In this document: piece after piece, positions 1 through 8,821 of the stretch
Layout: each line of letters begins with the position of its first letter
Position numbering within the stretch: position 1 is the first letter of the stretch
Origin: Curtobacterium sp. MCJR17_055
Lineage (GTDB): Bacteria; Actinomycetota; Actinomycetes; Actinomycetales; Microbacteriaceae
Reading direction: 5' to 3'
DNA length: 64,000 nucleotides
Assembly: GCF_003224335.1 (NCBI RefSeq)
Contig: NZ_QKLF01000001.1
Location: 806,001 to 870,000 of the forward strand
Notes under the pieces: model-generated
Told to the model about the DNA's origin: nothing
Databases searched by the model: none
The model's input: the letters and a program-made list of their open reading frames with translations, nothing else
Translations under genes and position numbers: made by a program

Positions 1-1315
1 AGTTGAAGCCGTTCGGGACGGCCGCGGCGGGGATGTTGTTGCCCCGCGAGAAGCCGCCGGAGGAGTTCGTGCCGCGGCGGGTGTCGACGTAGTCCGTCAG
101 GCTCGAGCCGTCGATGCGCTCGGCCGCCGGGTCGATGCGGATGTCGTCCACCCAGCCCTGGAACTTCGTCGACGCGCTGGTGCCCGCGGCGTCGTCGTCG
201 TAGGTGAACAGCACCTTGTCGACGGTCTTGCCGGCGAGTGCGCCGAGCGGGATCCGGATGGAGTTCCACTGGTCGACGAAGAAGACCTTGCCTGCACCGA
301 GGGCCTCCGCCGAGACGCGGTTGCCGTTCTCGTCCGTGACCTGCGGGTCCGCGGACACGAGCGAGCCGTCGCTGAGCTGCAGGTCGACCGCGGCGTAGGT
401 CGCCGGGTAGGTGGTGTCCCCGTTCAGCTCGGGGAAGAGCTTGTAGCTGAGCTCGCTGTCCGCGGTGATCGGCATCGCGACGTCGTCGTAGAGGACGTTC
501 GTCGCGCTCGCCGGACCGGCGGCGACGTGGGCGCCGGCGTAGCGGAGCGCCTTGGTCCCGCTGAACCCGACGGTCGAGCGGATGTTCAGTCCGGACACCG
601 GTCCGTTGCCGACCCGGGTGACCATCGGGCTGGGCGGGGGCGGGGTGGTCGAGCCGTCGGAGATGCTCCAGTCGGCGAGCTGGGTGATGCCGTCGCCGCT
701 GTTCTTCGTGATGCGGAGGCGGTACCGGTCGTACGAGCCGGGCGTCGCCGCGGTGTACGTGTTCGTCTTCCCACGGCCGCTGAAGGTCTGCGCGGTCTGC
801 GTGTCCACCGTGGTCCACGTGGTGCCGTCGGTGGAGCCCTCGAGCGTCCACGCCGACGGGTCACGGCCGGGGGCGTCGTTGGCGCTCGTGAGCGAGTACG
901 CCCGCAGCGTCTCGGGCTGGTCGAGCCGGTAGGTGACGACGCCGGTGTTCCGGAAGGCGAGCCACTTCGAGCCCGCGTTCCCGTCGGCCAGGCTGGCGGC
1001 GACCTCGTTCGGCGGGTTCTCGGCGTCGGCGGTGACGCCCGTGACGTGACCGAGGAGGCTCCCGGGCGGCAGCGTCGACCCGGTGACGGTCGTCGACGGC
1101 GTGAGCGGGGTGTTCGCGAGGGGCGCCGTGTCCCCCGCCTCGAAGGAGGTGGTGAAGGGTCCGGACGCGGCCTGCGCCGGCACGGCCCCGAGGAGCGCAC
1201 CCGATGCGGCGAGCGCCGCCCCGAGCACGACGGCCGTGGCGCGGGTCCCGAACCCGCCGCGCCGACCGCTGATCTGGTGCATGGTCCGGCTGCGCCGGGA
1301 ACCGAATGACGACAT
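1..1315 (-). CDS. GH92 family alpha-mannosidase, secreted, N-terminal part (cut by window edge)
   Basis: About 438 N-terminal codons are present; the gene runs off the left edge. The start at 1315 is an ATG with GGAAGG 5 nt upstream. Residues 1-46 form an Arg-rich signal peptide with a hydrophobic core ending in PAQA. Residues about 80-200 look like an F5/8-type C (discoidin) module (SKWLAF...YDRYRLRITKNSG...DWSIS), followed by a second beta-rich carbohydrate-binding-like segment. From about residue 412 the text DYVDTRRGTNSSGG...GNNIPAAAVPNGFN matches the start of GH92 N-terminal domains (exo-alpha-mannosidases acting on N-glycans). It is divergent from a LacI repressor with an operator on its promoter, so it is probably induced by mannose-containing oligosaccharides (inference). 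The catalytic domain lies outside the window. Confidence 0.85.
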   Translation of the reverse strand, partial: MSSFGSRRSRTMHQISGRRGGFGTRATAVVLGAALAASGALLGAVPAQAASGPFTTSFEAGDTAPLANTPLTPSTTVTGSTLPPGSLLGHVTGVTADAENPPNEVAASLADGNAGSKWLAFRNTGVVTYRLDQPETLRAYSLTSANDAPGRDPSAWTLEGSTDGTTWTTVDTQTAQTFSGRGKTNTYTAATPGSYDRYRLRITKNSGDGITQLADWSISDGSTTPPPPSPMVTRVGNGPVSGLNIRSTVGFSGTKALRYAGAHVAAGPASATNVLYDDVAMPITADSELSYKLFPELNGDTTYPATYAAVDLQLSDGSLVSADPQVTDENGNRVSAEALGAGKVFFVDQWNSIRIPLGALAGKTVDKVLFTYDDDAAGTSASTKFQGWVDDIRIDPAAERIDGSSLTDYVDTRRGTNSSGGFSRGNNIPAAAVPNGFN

Positions 1316-1358
1316 CGTCACCTTCCGAGATTGGGGAGGAGTGACGCCGCGTCGACCA

Positions 1359-1372
1359 TGACAGCGTTGTCA
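1359..1372. promoter_or_regulatory. LacI-type operator on the GH92 promoter
   Basis: TGACAGCGTTGTCA is an inverted repeat (TGACA-N4-TGTCA) with the central CG typical of LacI-family operators. It lies just downstream of the predicted minus-strand -10 box, where a bound repressor would block the GH92 transcript. Confidence 0.75.
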
Positions 1373-1381
1373 CACCCGACG

Positions 1382-1411
1382 TTTCTAACGGTTCCGTGTG
1401 AGTCGTGTCAA
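1382..1411 (-). promoter_or_regulatory. Predicted promoter of the GH92 gene
   Basis: On the minus strand a -35 TTGACA (1411-1406) is separated by 18 nt from a -10 TAGAAA (1387-1382). The operator at 1359-1372 follows at about +3 to +16. Confidence 0.6.
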
Positions 1412-1449
1412 GGAACGCCCAGCAAACCGGACAACCGTACGATGACGGG

Positions 1450-2448
1450 GTGAGCACCGAGCGACCCACGCTGCGCGCCGTCGCCGAGCGCTCCGGCGTC
1501 AGCATGAAGACGGTCTCACGCGTGGTGAACGGCGAGCGGTACGTCGCCGCCGACACCGCGGCACGGGTCCTGACCGTCGCCGCCGAGCTCGGGTTCCGCC
1601 CGAACACGCTCGCGCGCGAGTTCCGCGCCGGTGGACGGTCCGCCACGATCGGGCTGGTCACCGGCGACGTCGCGAACCCCTTCTACTCACGCATCGCGCG
1701 GGGCGCCGAGCGCGCGCTCCGCGCACCGGGGCTGAGCCTGCTGTCCACCTCGAACGACGAGGACGCCGACCGGGAGCGCACCCTCGTGGCGCAGCTCGTC
1801 GAACGCCGTGTCAGCGGCCTGCTCGTCGTGTCCGCCGACGACGACCACTCCCTGATCGCCCGCGAGCGGGCCCTCGGCACGCCCGTGGTGTTCCTCGACC
1901 GCGCACCGGCGGACGTCGACGCCGACTCGGTCGTCCTCGACAACGCCGGCGGCATCCGGACCGCGGTCGAGCACCTGCTCGAACGCGGACACCGCCGCAT
2001 CGGCCTGGTCGGCGACCTCAGCCGGCTGTCGACCCACCGCGAGCGCGTGCACGCGTTCGGCGACGCCATGCGCGCGGCCGGCGTGCCGGACTGGCAACGG
2101 TGGGTGCGCAGTGACTCGCACGACCTCGACGAGGCCTCGCGTGCCGTGCGCGACCTGGTCGACGCCCCGGAGCCGCCGACCGCGATCGTCACCACGAACA
2201 ACCGGATCACGACCGGGGCACTCCGCGCACTCGTCGACCGCACGGACCGGCCCGCCCTGGTCGGCTTCGACGACTTCGACCTCGCGGACGTCCTCGGCAT
2301 CACGGTCATCGCCTCCGATCCGGACGCCATGGGCCGGGTCGGGGCCGAGGAGCTCCTGGCACGCATCGCCGGCGACGACGGGCCCCCGCGGCACCACGTG
2401 CAGCCGGTGCGGTTGGTCGTCCGGGCCTCCAGCAGCACGGCCCGCTGA
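1450..2448 (+). CDS. LacI family transcriptional regulator
   Basis: 332 aa. The N-terminal helix-turn-helix ([20 protein letters not shown]) is followed by a LacI hinge and a periplasmic-binding-protein-like sugar-sensing domain ending at [10 protein letters not shown] chose GTG 1450 rather than the in-frame GTG at 1405: it puts the HTH at the usual distance from the N-terminus, and a TACGAT -10 box (1438-1443) sits 6 nt upstream, consistent with a leaderless mRNA. It is divergent from the GH92 gene and very likely represses it through the palindrome at 1359-1372. The ligand is unknown; a mannose-derived sugar is an inference. Confidence 0.9.
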   Translation: MSTERPTLRAVAERSGVSMKTVSRVVNGERYVAADTAARVLTVAAELGFRPNTLAREFRAGGRSATIGLVTGDVANPFYSRIARGAERALRAPGLSLLSTSNDEDADRERTLVAQLVERRVSGLLVVSADDDHSLIARERALGTPVVFLDRAPADVDADSVVLDNAGGIRTAVEHLLERGHRRIGLVGDLSRLSTHRERVHAFGDAMRAAGVPDWQRWVRSDSHDLDEASRAVRDLVDAPEPPTAIVTTNNRITTGALRALVDRTDRPALVGFDDFDLADVLGITVIASDPDAMGRVGAEELLARIAGDDGPPRHHVQPVRLVVRASSSTAR

Positions 2449-2561
2449 CCGCCCGGACCGCGAGGGGTGCTCCGTCCGTACCTGTCTCAGGTCGGGCGAC
2501 GGGGGCAGGATCGACGGTGGGCCGCACCCGGCCCGTCATCCCCACCCCCACGAGGAGACCC

Positions 2562-3608
2562 TTGCGCACCGTCAACGCGTACGCGGCACCGTCCGCGACC
2601 GAACCGCTCGTCAAGACCACCATCGAGCGCCGCGACCTCCTGCCCGGCGACGTCATGATCGACATCGACTACGCCGGCATCTGCCACTCCGACATCCACA
2701 CCGTCCGCGGCGAGTGGGGCGGCATCGAGTACCCGCAGGTCGTCGGTCACGAGATCGTCGGCCACGTCTCCGAGGTCGGCTCCGACGTCACGAAGTACCG
2801 CGTCGGCGACCTCGTCGGCGTCGGCTGCATGGTGAACTCCTGCCGCGAGTGCGAGCAGTGCCTCGCCGGCCAGGAGCAGTACTGCCTGCAGGGCAACACC
2901 GGCACCTACGCCTCGGTCGACCGCGCCGACGGCACCATCACGCAGGGCGGCTACTCGCAGGCCGTCGTCGTCGACCAGGACTTCGTCCTCCGCGTCCCCG
3001 AGTCGCTCGACATCGAGCGGGTCGCGCCGCTGCTCTGCGCCGGCATCACGCTGTACTCGCCGCTGCACCACTGGAACGCCGGACCCGGCATGCAGGTCGC
3101 GATCGTCGGCCTCGGCGGACTCGGCCACATGGGCGTCAAGATCGCCGCCGCCCTGGGTGCCGAGGTCACCGTCCTGTCGCAGACGACCTCCAAGAAGGAG
3201 GACTCGCTGAGGTTCGGCGCGAAGGCCCACTACGCGACGAAGGACCCGGAGACGTTCGAGGAGCTGCGCGGCTCGTTCGACCTCATCATCAACACCGTCT
3301 CGGCGAAGATCGACATGGCCGCACACCTGAGCCTGCTCAAGGTCGACGGCACGATGGTCAACGTCGGGGCGCCGTCCGAGCCCCTCGAGGTCCCGGCGTT
3401 CGCGCTGCTCCCGGGCCGCCGCAGCTGGGCGGGCTCGTCCATCGGCGGCATCCGCGAGACCCAGGAGATGCTCGACTTCTGCGCCGAGCACGGCATCCTG
3501 CCGGAGACCGAGCTCATCAGCGCCGACCAGGTGAACGAGGCCTACGAGCGCGTCCTGAGCTCGGACGTCCGCTACCGCTTCGTCATCGACGCCGCCACGC
3601 TCGCCTGA
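2562..3608 (+). CDS. Zinc-dependent alcohol dehydrogenase, NAD(P)-dependent
   Basis: 348 aa, normal length for the cinnamyl/YahK-like branch of medium-chain dehydrogenases, which oxidise alcohols or reduce aldehydes. Catalytic zinc ligands are visible as Cys41 (AGICHSD) and the GHE of VVGHEIVG. The structural zinc site is the four-cysteine stretch around CRECEQC...QYC. The Rossmann motif is [10 protein letters not shown] chose TTG 2562 because GAGGAG lies 4 nt before it; the in-frame GTG at 2517 has no ribosome site. A hairpin terminator follows at 3656. The substrate cannot be read from sequence. Confidence 0.9.
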   Translation: MRTVNAYAAPSATEPLVKTTIERRDLLPGDVMIDIDYAGICHSDIHTVRGEWGGIEYPQVVGHEIVGHVSEVGSDVTKYRVGDLVGVGCMVNSCRECEQCLAGQEQYCLQGNTGTYASVDRADGTITQGGYSQAVVVDQDFVLRVPESLDIERVAPLLCAGITLYSPLHHWNAGPGMQVAIVGLGGLGHMGVKIAAALGAEVTVLSQTTSKKEDSLRFGAKAHYATKDPETFEELRGSFDLIINTVSAKIDMAAHLSLLKVDGTMVNVGAPSEPLEVPAFALLPGRRSWAGSSIGGIRETQEMLDFCAEHGILPETELISADQVNEAYERVLSSDVRYRFVIDAATLA

Positions 3609-3655
3609 CGACGCCTCCCCTCCCGCCCGGCGGTCGCCGGCCGGGACGCACCGGA

Positions 3656-3691
3656 CGGGAGGCCCGCCACCTGCTGGTGACGGGCCTCCCG
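3656..3691. terminator. GGGAGGCCCG hairpin terminator
   Basis: Inverted repeat with arms CGGGAGGCCCG...CGGGCCTCCCG extended by CCACC/GGTG around a short loop, 47 nt after the dehydrogenase stop. It has no T-tract. The same core recurs at least four more times in the window. Confidence 0.65.
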
Positions 3692-3825
3692 ACCGGCTCC
3701 GACCCCGTCGCGATCCTGACCGGAACCTCCGTACCCGCCCCCGAAGGTCCACGGAACGCCGTCCACCGGGGCACACCGCGCCGGGCGACTCGCATCCGGA
3801 CGCCGCTCCGGGAGAAGGTGAGAGC

Positions 3826-4788
3826 ATGACGACTCCGGAGACCCCGGCACCCGCCGCCGCCATCGTCGCGGTGTCGGGGACCGACACGGGTGGCGCGATC
3901 CAGGACCTCGCCGGCATGTACGCCGGGCGCGCCTGGTACTCCTCGCCGATCGACCGTGACTACTGGTACAAGTACGTCGGCGTCGGTGACGACCGGATGA
4001 GCATCCGTCGCTCCCAGATGCACGGCCACCTCCGCGGCGACGTCGCCGTCGAGGGCGAGGTCGTCGTGCAGTGGATCGACGCCGGTCGCGCCCGGGTGGA
4101 CGTCGGCCGGGACGAGGTCCGCATGCAGCCGGGCGTCCCGACCCTCTTCCCGGTCGAGCAGCGCTTCGAGATGGAGTACGAGGACTGGGACCAGCGCCTC
4201 GTCCACCTGCGCCGGGACCTCGTGCTCGACGTGGCCGCCGAGCAGTTCCTGGTCGACGGCACCCTCGCGTTCGACCGCCGGACGCCACCGACGGCCGCGG
4301 CCATCGAGGTCTGGCGCGGCTCCGTCGCCGCCGCCGTCCGCTCGCTCCGGGTCGACGGCCCCTCGTCGCTCGCGTGGCACGAGGCGCAGCGCGACGTCGC
4401 TCGGTCCCTGTTCGGCCTGTACCGGTTCCAGGGCGAGACGCAGCCGGACGGCTACGGCGAGCGCCGCAACGCCCGACTCCGCGCCGCGGTGGAGTTCCTG
4501 CACGAGCACGCCGGCGAGCCCCTCAGCGTGTCGGACATCGCCCGCGCCGCCGACCTGAGCGTCCGGGCACTGCAGGAGTCGTTCCAGCGGACGCTCGACC
4601 GCACCCCGATGAACTACCTGCGCGAGGTCCGCCTGCGGCACGTCCGGGCGGACCTGCTGGCGGCCGAGCCGGGGTCGGCCTCGGTCGCGGAGATCGCCTC
4701 GCGGTGGGGGTTCAGCCACATGGGGCGGTTCTCCGGCGAGTACCTGAACCGGTTCGGCGAGTACCCGCGGCAGACGCTGCGGCACTGA
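3826..4788 (+). CDS. AraC family transcriptional regulator
   Basis: 320 aa. The N-terminal about 190 residues resemble the AraC_binding_2 cupin-like sensor domain. The C-terminal about 100 residues carry two helix-turn-helix motifs (LSVSDIARAADLSVRALQES and SVAEIASRWGFSHMGRFSGE) followed by FGEYPRQTLRH, the classic AraC/XylS end. The ATG is preceded by GAGAAGG. It is transcribed alone after the dehydrogenase terminator; its target is not evident. Confidence 0.9.
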   Translation: MTTPETPAPAAAIVAVSGTDTGGAIQDLAGMYAGRAWYSSPIDRDYWYKYVGVGDDRMSIRRSQMHGHLRGDVAVEGEVVVQWIDAGRARVDVGRDEVRMQPGVPTLFPVEQRFEMEYEDWDQRLVHLRRDLVLDVAAEQFLVDGTLAFDRRTPPTAAAIEVWRGSVAAAVRSLRVDGPSSLAWHEAQRDVARSLFGLYRFQGETQPDGYGERRNARLRAAVEFLHEHAGEPLSVSDIARAADLSVRALQESFQRTLDRTPMNYLREVRLRHVRADLLAAEPGSASVAEIASRWGFSHMGRFSGEYLNRFGEYPRQTLRH

Positions 4789-4796
4789 CCGGTCGG

Positions 4797-4840
4797 CCGG
4801 TGCCGGTGCCGGTGCCGGTGCCGGTGCCGGTGCCGGTGCC
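4797..4840. repeat. CCGGTG hexanucleotide tandem repeat, about 7 copies
   Basis: Uninterrupted CCGGTG units fill the 44 nt between the stop of the AraC gene (4788) and the stop of the convergent propeller gene (4841). It is a perfect microsatellite, so copy number may vary between strains. Confidence 0.95.
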
Positions 4841-6250
4841 TCAGCCGACCTCGTCGCCCGTCGGCAGCGCGCTGCACCAGTCGATCGCGGTCCCGGCCAG
4901 CGAGGCCTCGAGCGCGCCCGAGGTCGCATCGACCACGCTGACGAGCGCACCGTCGGACGACTGCGTCGCCACGGCGACGAACTGCCCGTTCGGCGACGGG
5001 CAGACCGCGGTGATGCTCGCGTCGTCGGGCACGGTCACCGCGAGCCGGGAAGCCCGTGCCCCGTCCACCCGCAGGATGCGCGCGGCCAGGGTCCCGTCCT
5101 CGCGGACCGAGCCCACCACCCGCAGGTAGACGTCCTCCGCGATCGGGGCGATCCGCCCGAGGTACGCCGAGTCGGTGCTGGCCGCCGGTGCCGGCAGGTC
5201 CGTCCGCTCGCCGTCGGTCAGGTCGAGCTGGACGATCCCGTTGCCGGTCTCGACGACGGCGGTCGTGCCGGAGCCGACGAAGCCGTGCAGGTAGGTCGCC
5301 GACCCCAGCCGGACGGCGTCGTTCCGACCGCTCATGTCGACGAGCACGAGGTCGTCGGCGCCGGTCCGGACGAGGGCGCTCGCGGTCCGGGGCACGTACG
5401 CCCACTGCGCCACGGAGATCGGGGTCGCCCCGGCCGTCGGGGTGCCGTCGGCCGCGACGGGTTCGGGCTGGTGCGTGCCGGTGAGGTCGACGACGTACAG
5501 GCCGACGTCCTCGGAGCGCCCGGAGGACGTGTCGGCGTACACGAACCCGAACGAGGAGCCGTCGTCGGCCGCGTGCAGGGCCTTCGCGGAGCCGCGGGAA
5601 CTCGGCATCGACAGGCGTTCGACGGGCACGGCGTCGTCCTGCACCCCGCCCGCGAGCGGCACGATGTCGATGGCGGACCCGCCGTCCCGGTCGTCCCGGA
5701 GCACGACGAGGGAGCGGGCCAGGACGGCGTACTCCGTGATGCCCTGCGCGCGGTACACGGTCCGCGAGCCCGCGGCGCCGAGGCCCCGGCGGACGATGCT
5801 GTCCGGACCGCCGTCCGTCCCCGGCACCACGGCCAGGACGTCCGTGGTCCCGGTGCGGATCGTCGTGCGCAGTTCCGACGTCGCAGCCTGTCCGGGTGCC
5901 CGCACCCCGCGGACGGTGAGCGTGTACTCGCGGTCGTAGGCGAGCGGTCCGGCGAACTCGACGGCGACGGTGTTGCCGCTCGACGTGACCGAGAACGGTG
6001 CCGCGGGGCGGACGCGCACGGCGGACGCGGGCACCTGCTGCACGGCCTGGTTCGCGGTGAGGATGACCCGCTGCGCCGGTCGGGTGACGAGGTCGCCGGC
6101 GTCGTAGGACACCGACCGCAGCCGGGGCCCCTGCTGCGTCCCCACCACGGCGGCGAGCGCGGCGACGACGGCGAGCACCAGGACCGTGGCGACGAAGCGG
6201 CGACGGAAGCGGTGCGCGACCGGGCGACGCGGACGGGACTCAGTACTCAT
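4841..6250 (-). CDS. Membrane-anchored beta-propeller (TolB/WD40-like) protein
   Basis: 469 aa. A short basic cytosolic N-terminus and one transmembrane helix (FVATVLVLAVVAALAAVV, about residues 20-38) precede an Ig-like segment (YDREYTLTVRGV, about 100-130). The remainder has repeated beta-propeller-like blades (ITEYAVLARSLVVLRD, GFVGSGTTAVVETGNGIVQL, ITAVCPSPNGQFVAVATQ). The ATG at 6250 lies inside the 3' end of the upstream gene (11-nt overlap), indicating translational coupling. It is the third gene of the permease operon and may be an extracytoplasmic partner of that complex (inference). Confidence 0.7.
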   Translation of the reverse strand: MSTESRPRRPVAHRFRRRFVATVLVLAVVAALAAVVGTQQGPRLRSVSYDAGDLVTRPAQRVILTANQAVQQVPASAVRVRPAAPFSVTSSGNTVAVEFAGPLAYDREYTLTVRGVRAPGQAATSELRTTIRTGTTDVLAVVPGTDGGPDSIVRRGLGAAGSRTVYRAQGITEYAVLARSLVVLRDDRDGGSAIDIVPLAGGVQDDAVPVERLSMPSSRGSAKALHAADDGSSFGFVYADTSSGRSEDVGLYVVDLTGTHQPEPVAADGTPTAGATPISVAQWAYVPRTASALVRTGADDLVLVDMSGRNDAVRLGSATYLHGFVGSGTTAVVETGNGIVQLDLTDGERTDLPAPAASTDSAYLGRIAPIAEDVYLRVVGSVREDGTLAARILRVDGARASRLAVTVPDDASITAVCPSPNGQFVAVATQSSDGALVSVVDATSGALEASLAGTAIDWCSALPTGDEVG

Positions 6251-7025
6251 ACGGGTCCGAGGGCTGCTCGACCGGGCTGACCCGGGCCGCGCGGATGACG
6301 AGGCGGGCGTCCGAGGCGGTGTCCGGGTTCGCGGCGAGGGCACCCTCGACCCGGACCCACTCGCCCTCCTGCGGGGAGGCGTCGTCGGTCGTCACGCCGA
6401 TGCCGACCGGCTGGGCGTCGACGGCGCAGCAGCTGACCACGAAGCGTGTGAGCGTGAACGACCCGTCGGACCCCGGGACGACGAACCCGGTCAGGGTGAG
6501 CTTGCGGCCGACGAGCGCGGTCGTGTCGGTCGTCTGCCGGATGAGCGCCGCCCAGTCCTTCACGCCGTACTCGGACGTGTCGACGGACTCGCTGCCCAGG
6601 AGCGTCACCGGCGCACCGGCACCCGTCGCGTCGGACAGCGAGGCCGACCCGACGCTCCGCTGCTGGGCGGTCCGGGCGGAGAGGGTGGTCGGCGGCAGGA
6701 CGAGCATCGCCACGACGGTGCCGATCGTGACGAGCGCCGCGACGGACCCGAGCACCACGTGCAGCAGGCGCCCGCCCTCGGCCGGCCGCGGTTCCGGGTC
6801 ACCGTCGTGCGCGTGGGCGCCGTGGCGGGCGACCACGACGAGCCCCGCGATCGACGCGGGCACGGCGACGGCGGCGAGCACGAGGGTGAAGGTGGCGTAG
6901 CGGGGGTTGATGTACAGGTCGAGGTGGTCGGCGATGCCGAGCCACAGGGTGCCGACGGCCACGGCCAGCACCGACCCGAGACCGAGCAGGGTGCGGCGCA
7001 GCACGGTGCGCTCAGACGAGGACAT
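6240..7025 (-). CDS. TIGR03943/YcgQ family membrane protein
   Basis: 261 aa. Three hydrophobic segments lie in the first about 130 residues (about 10-32, 42-66, 90-112). A soluble C-terminal domain contains GVKDWAALIRQTTDT, LTGFVVPGSDGSFTLTRFVVSCCAVDAQPVG and EWVRVEGAL, as in the TIGR03943 (DUF1980) family. Members occur next to YraQ/YcgR permeases, as here: it overlaps the permease gene by 14 nt. The conserved SCCA pair might bind a metal (inference). The transported substrate of these pairs is not established. Confidence 0.85.
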   Translation of the reverse strand: MSSSERTVLRRTLLGLGSVLAVAVGTLWLGIADHLDLYINPRYATFTLVLAAVAVPASIAGLVVVARHGAHAHDGDPEPRPAEGGRLLHVVLGSVAALVTIGTVVAMLVLPPTTLSARTAQQRSVGSASLSDATGAGAPVTLLGSESVDTSEYGVKDWAALIRQTTDTTALVGRKLTLTGFVVPGSDGSFTLTRFVVSCCAVDAQPVGIGVTTDDASPQEGEWVRVEGALAANPDTASDARLVIRAARVSPVEQPSDPYEY

Positions 7026-8031
7026 TCATCACCAACCCGACGGTCGCGGCGAACAGGACACAGACGACGGCGAGCAGCACCAGGAAGCGTGCCCGGAACG
7101 TCGTGCGGAGGAGGGCGATCATCTTGACGTCGATGATCGGCCCGATGATGAGGAACGCGGTGATCGACCCCGGCAGGAACGTCGACGCGAAGGACAGCGC
7201 GAAGAAGGCGTCCACGTTGGAGCACAGCGACACGGTCATCGCGAGGAGGATCATCGCCAGCACCGACAGCACCGGGTTCGCCCCCACCGCGACGAGGGTG
7301 CTCCGTGGCACCGCGACCTGGATCGCCGCCGCCAGGCCCGCACCGACGAACAGGGCTGGCATCATCGTCGCGGTCTCGCCACCGAAGTGCGACGCGCTCT
7401 CCCGCCACTTGTCGCGCACCGGTGGGGCACCGACGGCCGCGCGGCACCGGGCCTCGAATGCGGGGAGGAGCAGGTCGGCTGGTCGGCGGTGTGCGGCGAC
7501 GATCCAGCCGACGAGGTTCGCGACGACGAAGCCGCCGACGATCCGGGCGGGGAGGATCCACCCGGACCACCCGAACGCCTGCGCGGTGCTGATGATGACG
7601 AGCGGGTTGAGGATGGGCGCCGCGACGAGGAACGTGACCGCCTCGGCCGGGGTGAACCCGCGGAGCATGAGGCCGCGCGCGAGCGGGACGTTGCCGCACT
7701 CACACACCGGGAAGAGCATGCCGATCAGGGAGATCACGGCTCGGCGCGGGATCGGCCGGGTCGGCAGGATCCGCTCGAGGACGCCGTGCGGGACCCACAC
7801 CTCGACGACGATCGACAGGACGATGCCGAGCACGACGAACGGCAGGGACTCGACGACGACGCTGATCGCGAGCGTCAGGAAGTCCTGCAGCACGTCCGGC
7901 AGCCCCGCGGTGCCGACCGCCGGGGAGACGATGCGGACGGCGAGGAGCGCCACGACGGCGGCGAGCACCAGACCGGGACCGGTGAGGCTGCGGGAGCGCG
8001 TCGTGACGGGGCGGGCGCGGGTGCTCGTCAC
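7012..8031 (-). CDS. YraQ/YcgR-type permease (DUF318)
   Basis: 339 aa, about 8-10 transmembrane helices. The hallmark VCECGNVPLARGL follows the fourth hydrophobic segment, and a second half contains SLCSNVDAFFALSFAS, as in UPF0718/DUF318 permeases. It is the first gene of the operon. GTG 8031 has a TATCCT box (8043-8038) 6 nt upstream and no Shine-Dalgarno, so the transcript is probably leaderless. Cysteines in the CECGN loop hint at metal or thiol handling, but the cargo is unknown. Confidence 0.85.
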   Translation of the reverse strand: MTSTRARPVTTRSRSLTGPGLVLAAVVALLAVRIVSPAVGTAGLPDVLQDFLTLAISVVVESLPFVVLGIVLSIVVEVWVPHGVLERILPTRPIPRRAVISLIGMLFPVCECGNVPLARGLMLRGFTPAEAVTFLVAAPILNPLVIISTAQAFGWSGWILPARIVGGFVVANLVGWIVAAHRRPADLLLPAFEARCRAAVGAPPVRDKWRESASHFGGETATMMPALFVGAGLAAAIQVAVPRSTLVAVGANPVLSVLAMILLAMTVSLCSNVDAFFALSFASTFLPGSITAFLIIGPIIDVKMIALLRTTFRARFLVLLAVVCVLFAATVGLVMNVLV

Positions 8032-8150
8032 CCGGACAGGATAGGCGAACCGGGCGCCGAGGACCCCGACCGGCAGGCCCGTGCCCTGCCCGACGGCGGC
8101 GACCTCTCATCCACGGCGGCCGACCCCGGCGCGGCGGCGCGGCAGTGCGG

Positions 8151-8732
8151 TCAGCGTGTCGTCGTGAGTCCGTCCACGTGCCGGTCGAGGACAGTGATCG
8201 CCCGGTCCCCCGCCGCGCCGGGCTCGAGCCGGGCGACGTGCATCGCGAGGCCGTCGATGAGGGCGTGCAGCCGCTGCGCCTCGTACTCGCGGTCCTCCTC
8301 GGGCACGCCGAGCATCGTGAGGACGCGCTCGCACCACTCCCGCATCTCGGCGACGACGCGGTCGAGCGTCGGCCGGAGCTCCCTGTCGGTGAGCGCGGCG
8401 TTCCCGAGCGCCAGGTAGACGTCGAGTTCGACCACCCGCTCGGCGTCGAGCGGCAGCAGTTCGACGAGCACGGCGCGCACGCGGTCCCGGACCGGCAGGT
8501 CGTCCGGGATGGCGGCGATGCGCTCGCGCGTGCGGTCGAAGACCAACGCGATGGCGTGCTCGCGGACGCTCGCCTGGGTCGGGAACGCGTACCGGACGGT
8601 GCTCGGCGGCAGTCCGGCCTCGGCGGCGACGTTCCGGACGGACAGTGCGCCCAGGCCGTCACGGGCCAGGACCCGGTGGGCGGCCTCGGAGACGGTCCGA
8701 CGGCGTTCCCCGAGGTCGATGCTGCGCGCCAT
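8151..8732 (-). CDS. TetR family regulator of the SMR genes
   Basis: 193 aa. The N-terminal HTH reads LGALSVRNVAAEAGLPPSTVRYAF; the C-terminal domain is helical with no strong subgroup signature. It is divergent from two SMR exporters. Two copies of an AGTCGTACGACT-type palindrome lie between them, making this the likely repressor of the exporters and of itself. ATG 8732 has a GAACAT box 6 nt upstream and lacks a ribosome site. Confidence 0.9.
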   Translation of the reverse strand: MARSIDLGERRRTVSEAAHRVLARDGLGALSVRNVAAEAGLPPSTVRYAFPTQASVREHAIALVFDRTRERIAAIPDDLPVRDRVRAVLVELLPLDAERVVELDVYLALGNAALTDRELRPTLDRVVAEMREWCERVLTMLGVPEEDREYEAQRLHALIDGLAMHVARLEPGAAGDRAITVLDRHVDGLTTTR

Positions 8733-8748
8733 CCGGCAATGTTCGCAC

Positions 8749-8760
8749 AGTCGTACGACT
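8749..8760. promoter_or_regulatory. TetR operator copy 1
   Basis: AGTCGTACGACT is a perfect 12-bp palindrome within the predicted promoter of the TetR gene. A one-mismatch copy lies 44 bp away at 8793. Confidence 0.7.
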
Positions 8761-8782
8761 TCGTGCTAGAACTGGGGGTCGT

Positions 8783-8806
8783 GAAGTCGCACACTCGTAC
8801 GACTTC
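8783..8806. promoter_or_regulatory. TetR operator copy 2 before the SMR genes
   Basis: Inverted repeat GAAGTCG...CGACTTC with 10-nt spacer, containing ACTCGTACGACT (8793-8804), one mismatch from copy 1. It lies between a possible extended -10 (TGCTAGAAC, 8764-8772) and the ribosome site of the first SMR gene. Confidence 0.65.
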
Positions 8807-8821
8807 GGATCGGAGGAGCAC

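Noticed and set aside
1405..1449. GTG 1405 as the start of the LacI regulator
   Set aside because: It would add 15 residues not seen in the family and overlap the GH92 -35 element; GTG 1450 has a -10 box 6 nt upstream.
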